Shown: piece by piece, positions 1 through 5,039 of the stretch
Numbering within the stretch: the first letter of the stretch is position 1
Layout: each line of letters begins with the position of its first letter
From: Lentzea sp.
GTDB lineage: Bacteria; Actinomycetota; Actinomycetes; Mycobacteriales; Pseudonocardiaceae
Length of the DNA: 5,627 nucleotides
Assembly: GCA_030146905.1 (NCBI GenBank)
Contig: JASLAV010000490.1
Span: 1-5,627 of the forward strand
Direction of reading: 5' to 3'
Position numbers and translations under genes: made by a program
Notes under the pieces: model-generated
Told to the model about the DNA's origin: nothing
Databases searched by the model: none
What the model saw: the letters and a program-made list of their open reading frames with translations, nothing else

Positions 1-218
1 ACGGCGGTGGCCGGGATCGGCCTCTGCCGGGCCACCCAGACCCAGGCCAGGCCGTACCCGAGGAAGATCGCGTTGTAGAAGCGCTCGCGGCTGTCGACCG
101 TCGCCCCGGCGTCCTCCGCGCCCGGCACCGACGCGACGCCCAGCACGACGTGGTACGCCCCGATCAGCACGCACGCCACACCCATCGTCCAGGCGAGTGC
201 TCTCAACGTCCCGGCCAT
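1..218 (-). CDS. DUF4345-type small membrane protein (partial, C-terminus beyond window)
   Basis: The minus strand reads from an ATG at 218 through 72 open codons and runs off the left edge. The N-terminus starts MAGTLRALAW and forms a hydrophobic segment at about residues 5-30 (ending in AYHVVLGVASVPG). It is followed by a short polar loop containing ATVDSRERFY and a second hydrophobic stretch (NAIFLGYGLAWVWVA). This TVDS-RFY-GYGLAW pattern is what I recall for DUF4345 proteins, small integral membrane proteins of about 120-130 residues with four predicted helices and no established function. A strong ribosome binding site, AAGGGGG at 231-225, lies six bases before the ATG and fixes the start. 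The gene is divergent from the TetR regulator, and both presumed operators lie just upstream, so repression by that regulator is likely. The family call is from memory of its motif, not a search. Confidence 0.75.
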   Translation of the reverse strand, partial: MAGTLRALAWTMGVACVLIGAYHVVLGVASVPGAEDAGATVDSRERFYNAIFLGYGLAWVWVARQRPIPATA

Positions 219-235
219 GCCCGTCCCCCTTGGTT
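219..235 (-). promoter_or_regulatory. Predicted 5' leader with strong ribosome binding site for the DUF4345 gene
   Basis: On the minus strand AAGGGGG (231-225) precedes the ATG at 218 by six bases. This is the clearest Shine-Dalgarno sequence in the window and contrasts with the divergent tetR gene, which has none. It abuts the left operator copy. Confidence 0.6.
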
Positions 236-248
236 GACACGTGTCTAC
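233..248. promoter_or_regulatory. TetR operator 1 (predicted)
   Basis: A 16-base inverted repeat of the form GTnGACACGTGTCnAC, symmetric except for one T-T pair beside the core. It is centred at 240.5 and overlaps the proposed minus-strand -10 element of the DUF4345 gene. TetR-family repressors typically bind 14-20 base palindromes next to their own gene, so assignment to the neighbouring TetR is inference from position and symmetry. Confidence 0.8.
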
Positions 249-271
249 TCCGCTTGGTGGACACGTGTCAA
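242..271 (-). promoter_or_regulatory. Predicted promoter of the DUF4345 gene
   Basis: On the minus strand a consensus -35 TTGACA (271-266) is followed after 18 bases by TAGACA (247-242), a moderate -10. Transcription would start near 235, leaving a leader of about 17 bases that carries the ribosome binding site. Each box lies inside one operator copy. The -10 is weak at its last position, so the call is tentative. Confidence 0.45.
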
Positions 272-272
272 C
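257..272. promoter_or_regulatory. TetR operator 2 (predicted)
   Basis: Second copy of GTnGACACGTGTCnAC, centred at 264.5, exactly 24 bases from the first. It covers the proposed minus-strand -35 (TTGACA, 271-266) and ends immediately before the proposed tetR -10 (TAAGCT, 273-278). A repressor bound here would be expected to block both divergent promoters. Confidence 0.8.
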
Positions 273-278
273 TAAGCT
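273..278 (+). promoter_or_regulatory. Predicted -10 element of tetR (leaderless)
   Basis: TAAGCT fits the actinobacterial TAnnnT -10 and lies seven bases before the GTG at 286, the spacing expected when transcription begins on the start codon. No good -35 is visible at the usual distance. An alternative is TTGACA (234-239) with TGGACA (258-263), 18 bases apart, which would start transcription near 270. Confidence 0.4.
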
Positions 279-285
279 TCCGGTC

Positions 286-840
286 GTGAGGCTGACCCCG
301 GAAGCACGCCGCTCGCAGCTGGTCGACGTGGGCGCGTCCCTGTTCGCGTCGAAGCCCTACGACGACGTGGCGATGGAGGAGGTGGCCTCGCGCGCCGGCA
401 TCTCCCGGGCGTTGCTGTACCGGCACTTCTCCAGCAAACGCGACCTCTTCGCCGCCGTGCACCAGCGCGCCACCGACCAGCTGCTGACCGAGGTCGAGGA
501 CCTCGGCGACGGCACGCCCGCCGAGCAGATCGCCGTCGCCCTCGACACGCACTTCGACCACTTCCAGGCCAACCGCAACCTGGTGCTGTCCGCGAACCGC
601 GTGCTGGCCAACGACCCGGTGGTGCGCGCGGTGATCACGGGCGGGTTCGCCGCCCTGCAACGCCGGCTGCTCGACGTGGCAGGGGTGGACGGTCCGCTCG
701 CTCGTGCGGCAGTGCTGGCGTGGCTGGAGTTCGTGCGCGTGATGTGCGTGGAGTGGTTGGGGGATCAGGCTTTCGACCGCGTGGAGCTGCGGGACCTGTG
801 CGTCCGCGCGCTGCTGGGCGCGCTCGACCTCAAAGGCTGA
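286..840 (+). CDS. TetR/AcrR-family transcriptional repressor
   Basis: A 184-aa dimeric DNA-binding regulator of usual TetR length. The N-terminal helix-turn-helix spans about residues 12-58: the recognition region reads VAMEEVASRAGISRALLYRHF (residues 28-48), followed by the typical SSKRDLFAAV. The C-terminal ligand-binding half is diverse, so the inducer cannot be read. The frame is open back to a GTG at 241, but that start would place both operators inside the coding sequence and has no ribosome binding site. The GTG at 286 leaves the normal short lead into helix 1 and sits seven bases after a TAAGCT -10, suggesting a leaderless mRNA. It probably represses itself and the divergent DUF4345 gene through the twin palindromes. 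Its last 11 bases overlap the end of the convergent Shedu-fusion gene. Confidence 0.9.
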   Translation: MRLTPEARRSQLVDVGASLFASKPYDDVAMEEVASRAGISRALLYRHFSSKRDLFAAVHQRATDQLLTEVEDLGDGTPAEQIAVALDTHFDHFQANRNLVLSANRVLANDPVVRAVITGGFAALQRRLLDVAGVDGPLARAAVLAWLEFVRVMCVEWLGDQAFDRVELRDLCVRALLGALDLKG

Positions 841-2182
841 GCTCCTCTTCGGTGAACCGGAGAGTGCGTTCAGCGCTTTCGATGAGATCGGTGTAGGTCA
901 GGACCTGCACGCGGCTCAGGTGGGAGTTGTACGACCGGATGGTCTGGTCGACCATCTCGCGGGTCACGTTCGGGAGGCTGATCCGATCTGGATCGCCTAT
1001 CACCACCGTTCCCTTCGACCGGAGGTAGTCGAAGTCGTAGCCGCGCTCGCTGCGGTGCAGAGTCTGCATCGTGGCGCCGACCTGGTCGATCGTGCGGATG
1101 TAGTTCATGCACTGACCGACGGCTTGGTGCACGTCGGTCGACACGATCAGGTGTCCCCGGTGCGCGGTGACGAGCGCTGCGCCGGGTCTCTTCAGCTCGA
1201 CGATGTGGATGCTGCGGTCGGAGCACACCAGTGGGATGTCGTGCTGGTCGAACGGCATGAGGTCACGCCTCGGCAGAATGCCCTGATACTGACCGCCGAA
1301 GAGCCAGTAGTTCCGCCCGATGGCCTGCTGGACGTCTTTTTCGGTCGAGGCGGGGTTTTCGATGATCTCGCGAAGGCGGTTCAACAGCTCGCGCCGGCGC
1401 TGGACGGCGAGTTCGTCGCCAGCGCGCCCGACCGCCGTGTGTCCTCGACCGGTGTCGCTCAGCGCCGCGAGGACGTGGCTGAGGTCGTTGCGCGAGGAGA
1501 GCTTGATGGCGATGCTCGCGGCGCCCGCGTCGTGGTGTTTCCGCAACCTCCGGAACTCGACGACGTGGTCTGCCACCGCCTGTGCCAGCCCTTCGAACCC
1601 CAGTGTGGGATCCGGTTCGTTGACGGCGACTGGTGAGTTCGTGAACGTCAGGTAGGCGATGGCGTCGTACATCTCGTCGTCCACGAGGCGGCGGAAGAAG
1701 TCGCGATAGCGGTCGACATGGGTTGCGCAGGAGTCGGAGCGAGTACGTTTCGTCGTTCTCGCGTTCTCTTCCAGCGTGAAGACAAAGCCCAGAAAGGGGC
1801 GGAAGCGACGCCTTTCCGAAGTGCTGTACGCCCGGCCGAAGTCGGCTGCGAGGGCAACGGCGTCCGACATCCGGTTGCGGACGTTCTTGTCGCTCGACGA
1901 CGACTTGAACTCAACAGCTGCGATCAGTTCTTCGTTCTCCATCACCATCAGGTCCCACATGCGGGTGCTGTCGTCGTATGCCCCTGGTAGAGCGGCCGCA
2001 CCGGACTTGCGGATCGAGCTTTCGGACACCCCCTTCTTGATCAATTCGTTCTTGAACGCCTCGATGAGGTGATCGAAGTGGCGGGACGGCCGGGCAGCCA
2101 CAGAGTGAACTGTGCGATCAGCGTCGCGTTCAGCCAGTAGCCTTGCGAGGGCTGCCGCGGCGGGATGGACCTCGTTGTGCAC
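830..2182 (-). CDS. XhoI/PaeR7I-like restriction endonuclease domain fused to a Shedu (SduA, DUF4263) anti-phage nuclease domain
   Basis: One uninterrupted 450-aa frame with a GTG start and GGAG (2192-2189) six bases upstream. Residues ~30-207 resemble the XhoI/PaeR7I family: EAFKNELIKKG, LPGAYDD, then WDLMVMENEELIAAVEFKS with D77, E91 and K93, followed by RPFLGFVFTLEE (128-139), a YRDFFRRLVDDEMYDAIAYL region and an EPDPTLGFEGLAQAV end. A charged, probably helical linker runs to about residue 265. Residues ~268-440 are a Shedu domain: NPASTEKDVQQAIGRNYWLFGG, D315, IVELKRP (E329, K331), HRG (341-343), VHQAVGQCMNYI, VVIGDP and LSRVQVLTYTDLIESAERTL. Shedu proteins are single-gene anti-phage nucleases with varied N-terminal domains; this pairing is unusual to me. 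It starts 22 bases after the thioesterase gene and is probably the last gene of that operon. It is clearly less GC-rich than its neighbours, which suggests transfer. No methyltransferase is nearby. The Shedu half is a secure call; the XhoI-like half is good but from remembered motifs. Confidence 0.85.
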   Translation of the reverse strand: MHNEVHPAAAALARLLAERDADRTVHSVAARPSRHFDHLIEAFKNELIKKGVSESSIRKSGAAALPGAYDDSTRMWDLMVMENEELIAAVEFKSSSSDKNVRNRMSDAVALAADFGRAYSTSERRRFRPFLGFVFTLEENARTTKRTRSDSCATHVDRYRDFFRRLVDDEMYDAIAYLTFTNSPVAVNEPDPTLGFEGLAQAVADHVVEFRRLRKHHDAGAASIAIKLSSRNDLSHVLAALSDTGRGHTAVGRAGDELAVQRRRELLNRLREIIENPASTEKDVQQAIGRNYWLFGGQYQGILPRRDLMPFDQHDIPLVCSDRSIHIVELKRPGAALVTAHRGHLIVSTDVHQAVGQCMNYIRTIDQVGATMQTLHRSERGYDFDYLRSKGTVVIGDPDRISLPNVTREMVDQTIRSYNSHLSRVQVLTYTDLIESAERTLRFTEEELSL

Positions 2183-2204
2183 CGGACTCTCCAGCGATCG
2201 GTGG

Positions 2205-2969
2205 TCAGCCGCGCTCGCGCACGAACAACGCCTGCGCCGTCGTGCCCACCGGGCCTTCGACGTCGTGCACCACGCTCGTCGCCACCCCGACGCCGTCCGG
2301 ACCGATGGTCGTCCGCGCGTCCATGCCCACCCACTCGCCGACGGGCTGGCGGTGCAGGTGCACGGTCAGGTCGGTGTTGATGGCGTACCACTTGCGGATG
2401 TCCACACGGGACGAGACGCCGCTGGCCGAGTCGACGACCGCGAACAGCAGTTCCAGCGGTGACGGCTCGAAGCCCTCGACCACGGACACGCGCGGGCGGG
2501 CCCAGACCTGCGCGTCGCCCGGCGTGAAGATGCCGCCCGACACGGAAAGCCACTCGACGGCGGCGAGGTAGCCGCCGCCCCAGTGGTCCGGGATCTCCAT
2601 CGGTACGGCGGAGCCCGGGGGTGCCAGGGACTCGCCCACGCCGCCCGCCACGGCGGTGGTGTCCGAGCCGACCATGTGCCACGCCCTCGCGGTGAGCGCT
2701 GTGCGGCCGTCGAAGGACAGCGAGGCCGAGAGCAGCTCCACGGACCGGCCCGGGCGTTCGACCGAAGTGGACACCGTCAGGTCCGCCACAGGGACGGGGC
2801 CCAGCACCTCGAACGTCACCCTGGACAGGGTCGGCCGCAGGGCCAGCAGGGAGCGCACCAGCAGGGCCGACGGCGGGCCCAGGTGCTGGCTGTCCTGACC
2901 CCACGGGCCGATCGTGTGGTCGGTGGAGCGGAACGTATCGGTACCGAGGGGGAGGTAGAAGGCCGTCAT
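2205..2969 (-). CDS. TesB-like double-hotdog acyl-CoA thioesterase family protein
   Basis: A 254-aa protein of the two-hotdog thioesterase type (4HBT_3-like), which would hydrolyse acyl-CoA to fatty acid and CoA in the cytoplasm; the natural substrate cannot be read. The first hotdog includes GPWGQDSQHLGPPSALLVRSL (21-41), the substrate-pocket helix, and VTFEVLGPVPVADL. The second includes ELLFAVVDSASGVSS (173-187) and WYAINTDLTVHLHRQP (194-209), ending in GEWVGMDARTTIGPDGVG and a typical GTTAQALFVRER tail. Its ATG (2969-2967) shares one base with the TGA of the upstream nuclease gene (2971-2969), giving TGATG, which implies translational coupling. The same frame stays open upstream to about 3881, but that extension only shadows the nuclease gene. 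Why a thioesterase is coupled to a RecB-like nuclease is not evident. Confidence 0.88.
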   Translation of the reverse strand: MTAFYLPLGTDTFRSTDHTIGPWGQDSQHLGPPSALLVRSLLALRPTLSRVTFEVLGPVPVADLTVSTSVERPGRSVELLSASLSFDGRTALTARAWHMVGSDTTAVAGGVGESLAPPGSAVPMEIPDHWGGGYLAAVEWLSVSGGIFTPGDAQVWARPRVSVVEGFEPSPLELLFAVVDSASGVSSRVDIRKWYAINTDLTVHLHRQPVGEWVGMDARTTIGPDGVGVATSVVHDVEGPVGTTAQALFVRERG

Positions 2970-3814
2970 CAGTCGCGGTCCTGCAGGGGCTCGGTGTCGT
3001 CCGGCTCCGGCCAGCCGGGGTAGGGCGGCGGGGTGCCGTCGAACGCCGGGCAGAACGCCTTGTGGTCGCAGTAGTCGCACAGGCGGCTGGGGTTCGGGCG
3101 GAAGTCGCCCGTCGGGGCGGCACGCATGATGGCCTGCCAGATCGCGTCCAGGGTGCGTTCGAAGCGGGCCAGCTCCGCCTCGTCCGGCGTGTAGGCCAGT
3201 GCCTGGCGGTCGGCCAGGTACATCAGGCGCAGCTGGCGGGGGACCACGCCGCGCAGCTTCCACAGGACCAGGGCGTAGAACTTCATCTGGAACAACGCCT
3301 TCGCCTCGCCGATCTCGCGGGGCGCCGCGCCGGTCTTGTAGTCCACCACCCTGATCTCGCCCGTCGGGGCCACGTCGACGCGGTCGATGTAGCCGCGCAG
3401 CAGGACGCCGGAGGGGAGCTCGGACTCGACGAGGAGCTCGCGCGACTCCGGTTCGAGGCGGCGCGGGTCCTCCAAGCCGAAGTAGCCGTCGAGCAGCTTG
3501 GTCGCGGAGGCCAGCCACTCGGCCTCCTCCTCGCCGCCGGGGACTTCGAAGAGCGACGCGAACTCGGGGCGCTCCGCCTTCACGCGCTCCCAGGCGGGGG
3601 TGATCATCGAACGGGCGCGGTCCGGCACGCGTTCGGCTGCCGGCAGTGCGAACAGGTCCTCCAGCACCGCGTGCACCACCGTGCCGCGCACCTGCGCCTT
3701 GGTCGGCCTCTCCGGCAGTCTGTCGACCGCGCGGAAGCGGTAGAGCAGCGGGCACTGCTTGAAGTCCCCCGCCCTGGACGGCGACAGCGCGGGCCTGCGC
3801 AACGTGGTGCTCAT
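2969..3814 (-). CDS. RecB/Cas4-like PD-(D/E)XK exonuclease family protein with Fe-S cysteines
   Basis: A 281-aa stand-alone nuclease of the RecB/PDDEXK_1 family. The motifs are in order: LSPSRAGDFKQCPLLYRFR (10-28), H48 in GTVVHAVLEDLF, D144 in GYIDRVD, D158 and K160 in VVDYKTG, and Q176/Y180 in QMKFY. These are the metal-binding and lysine residues of RecB, AddB and Cas4 nucleases. C21 with C246, C249 and C255 (C-x2-C-x5-C near the C-terminus) reproduces the 4Fe-4S cluster pattern of AddB and Cas4. Related genes sit beside the M50 protease and trmI in many actinobacteria, Rv2119 of Mycobacterium tuberculosis being the one I recall. The exact cellular role is not established; DNA end processing or repair is the usual guess. 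The ATG at 3814 follows a TAGGGT -10 by six bases, suggesting leaderless expression. The gene heads an operon with the thioesterase and probably the Shedu fusion. Confidence 0.9.
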   Translation of the reverse strand: MSTTLRRPALSPSRAGDFKQCPLLYRFRAVDRLPERPTKAQVRGTVVHAVLEDLFALPAAERVPDRARSMITPAWERVKAERPEFASLFEVPGGEEEAEWLASATKLLDGYFGLEDPRRLEPESRELLVESELPSGVLLRGYIDRVDVAPTGEIRVVDYKTGAAPREIGEAKALFQMKFYALVLWKLRGVVPRQLRLMYLADRQALAYTPDEAELARFERTLDAIWQAIMRAAPTGDFRPNPSRLCDYCDHKAFCPAFDGTPPPYPGWPEPDDTEPLQDRD

Positions 3815-3820
3815 GGTCCG

Positions 3821-3826
3821 ACCCTA
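3821..3826 (-). promoter_or_regulatory. Predicted -10 element of the RecB-like operon (leaderless)
   Basis: On the minus strand TAGGGT lies exactly six bases before the ATG at 3814, so transcription would begin at or next to the start codon. AGGG within it (3825-3822) could also act as a weak ribosome binding site if transcription starts further upstream. No convincing -35 at 16-18 bases is visible; TTGTCA (3843-3838) is only 11 bases away. Confidence 0.45.
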
Positions 3827-3908
3827 GGACAGGGGTCTGACAATTCCGTGTCCGCCCACCGGCCGGCCGCGTGCGGGTCACCGAACCGCGAGATCACACC
3901 CCCCGCTC

Positions 3909-3914
3909 TACAGT
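3909..3914 (+). promoter_or_regulatory. Predicted -10 element of the M50 protease gene (leaderless)
   Basis: TACAGT matches TAnnnT and is followed by six bases and then the GTG start at 3921. No purine-rich ribosome binding site precedes that GTG, which supports a leaderless transcript. No clear -35 is recognisable. Confidence 0.45.
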
Positions 3915-3920
3915 GCTCCC

Positions 3921-5039
3921 GTGGCCGCGCGGATCAGCGAACGAGAGAGCGGCCTGCTGCTGTTCCGGGTGGCGGGCATCCCCGTGGTGCTCGCGCCGTC
4001 GTGGTGGATCGGCTCGGCGATCGTGGTGGCCTTCTACACACCGCTCGTCGACGAGCTCGCCCCCGGCACGCCGCCCGGCGTCGGGCTCGCGGTCGCGGCG
4101 CTGTTCGCGGTCTTCCTCGGGCTGAGCGTGCTCGCCCACGAGCTCGGCCACTGCGTCGCGGCGCTGCGGCTCGGGCTGCCGGTCAGAAGACTGCGCCTGT
4201 ACCTGCTCGGCGGGGTGTCCGAGATCATGCGCACCCCCGGCAAACCCAGCCACGAGGGCCTGGTCGCGGGTGCGGGACCGCTCGTGTCCGTGGGGCTGGC
4301 CGTGGTCTTCGGCATCGGCGGGTTCGCGATGACACCCGGCGGCGTGCTGTGGCTGCTCGTCGTGCAGATCGCCGGCGCGAACCTCGTCGTCGCCATCTTC
4401 AACCTCCTGCCCGGCCTTCCGCTGGACGGCGGACGGATCGTCAGAGCCGGCGTGTGGGCCGCGACGGGCCAGCGCGCGACGGGCACGCTTGTCGCCGTGG
4501 TCGGCGGTTTCGCCGTTGCCGTCGCGTTGGTGGCGTGGTCGCTCTACGGCATCGCGGAAGGCGCGGAAGACCGTTGGCTGCGGTTCGGTGTGTGCGTGCT
4601 CACGGCATGGGTCGTCGTCGCCGGGGCGAGGAGCGAGCTCGCGAGCGAACGCCGCCGCACCTGGCCCGCCGGCCTCACCCTGGACGACCTCATCCGCCCG
4701 GTGCTCCAGCTGCCGGCGGAAAGCCCCGTCAGGGACGCGCTGAGCACGTCGGCCGGTCGCGGTGTGGTGCTGGTCAGGGCCGACGGCGTCGCGGCGGGGC
4801 TGCTCGACACGGCCGCGGCGGAGAAGCTCGCCGCCACGAGCCCGTTCGCCCCCGCGGAACAGGCGGCGGAGCCGATCCGGCCGGAGACCGTGCTGCTCGC
4901 CGACGAGCCGGGCGAGGAGATCGTGGAACGGGTCCAGGGCACCGCCGCGTGGCAGTTCCTCGTCGTCGACCTGGAGGGGCGCCCGGCGGGTGTGCTGCGC
5001 AGGGAGGACCTGCGTGCGGCCATTGAGAAGGGCGTTTGA
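3921..5039 (+). CDS. M50-family site-2-type zinc metalloprotease with C-terminal CBS-like region
   Basis: A 372-aa polytopic membrane protease. The zinc site HELGH (residues 73-77) sits in a hydrophobic helix, and the partner motif NLLPGLPLDGGR (161-172) supplies the third ligand D169. Both are diagnostic of site-2 proteases, which cleave substrates within the membrane. Hydrophobic segments lie at about 18-40, 56-80, 115-135, 142-165, 187-210 and 220-238. Residues ~252-370 form a soluble tail resembling a degenerate CBS pair: LTLDDLIRPV, SPVRDAL, then FLVVDLEGRPAGVLRREDLR; such tails may sense nucleotides. The layout resembles actinobacterial Rip3-type proteases, but the natural substrate, often an anti-sigma factor, is not indicated. 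It starts with GTG behind a TACAGT -10, is divergent from the RecB-like gene, and ends 12 bases before trmI, so the two are probably co-transcribed. All catalytic residues are present. Confidence 0.92.
   Translation: MAARISERESGLLLFRVAGIPVVLAPSWWIGSAIVVAFYTPLVDELAPGTPPGVGLAVAALFAVFLGLSVLAHELGHCVAALRLGLPVRRLRLYLLGGVSEIMRTPGKPSHEGLVAGAGPLVSVGLAVVFGIGGFAMTPGGVLWLLVVQIAGANLVVAIFNLLPGLPLDGGRIVRAGVWAATGQRATGTLVAVVGGFAVAVALVAWSLYGIAEGAEDRWLRFGVCVLTAWVVVAGARSELASERRRTWPAGLTLDDLIRPVLQLPAESPVRDALSTSAGRGVVLVRADGVAAGLLDTAAAEKLAATSPFAPAEQAAEPIRPETVLLADEPGEEIVERVQGTAAWQFLVVDLEGRPAGVLRREDLRAAIEKGV

Larger units (their letters stand above)
229..273. repeat. Tandem pair of 21-base direct repeats, each with a central palindrome
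   Basis: Positions 229-249 and 253-273 are direct repeats matching at 19 of 21 bases, with a 24-base period. Each begins CTTGGT and contains the perfect palindrome GACACGTGTC (236-245 and 260-269). The two differences (235 T versus 259 G, 246 T versus 270 A) fall at mirror positions just outside the palindrome. The pair fills the region between the divergent genes and is best explained as two binding sites for the adjacent TetR repressor. Confidence 0.85.
3815..3920. other. Divergent intergenic promoter region
   Basis: These 106 bases separate the RecB-like nuclease and M50 protease genes. They contain a TAnnnT element facing each way (TAGGGT at 3826-3821 on minus, TACAGT at 3909-3914 on plus), each six bases from its start codon. 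A GC-rich block with the self-complementary GGCCGGCC at 3861-3868 lies in the middle. No extended operator-like symmetry is seen. Confidence 0.6.

Noticed and set aside
920..1636. A plus-strand open frame of 238 codons inside the Shedu-fusion gene
   Set aside because: It is antisense to conserved nuclease motifs, has no ribosome binding site and shows no family resemblance.
830..2182. Conventional type II restriction-modification system
   Set aside because: No methyltransferase lies in the window and the nuclease is fused to a Shedu domain, so a standard restriction-modification assignment is not supported.
800..2210. Flanking direct repeats, attachment sites or transposase remnants around the Shedu-fusion gene
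   Set aside because: I saw no matching repeats at the two edges and no integrase or transposase motif; the acquisition mechanism cannot be read from here.
2969..3814. The RecB-like gene as a CRISPR Cas4
   Set aside because: The Fe-S cysteine and nuclease motifs are Cas4-like, but there is no CRISPR array or other cas gene, and the gene sits in the usual actinobacterial housekeeping context.
3859..3868. GGCCGGCC-type palindrome between the RecB-like and M50 genes as an operator
   Set aside because: It is short and made only of G and C in a GC-rich region, with no extended symmetry or second copy; likely chance.
2205..3881. Thioesterase frame extended upstream to make a 558-aa fusion
   Set aside because: The extra N-terminal part is an Arg/Gly/Pro-rich shadow of the RecB-like gene; the ATG in the TGATG overlap gives a protein of normal family length.
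3062..5026. A long open frame on the plus strand (654 codons) spanning the RecB-like and M50 genes
   Set aside because: It is antisense to one real gene and out of frame with the other; the translation is low-complexity Arg/Gly/Ala-rich and matches no family. It is an effect of high GC.
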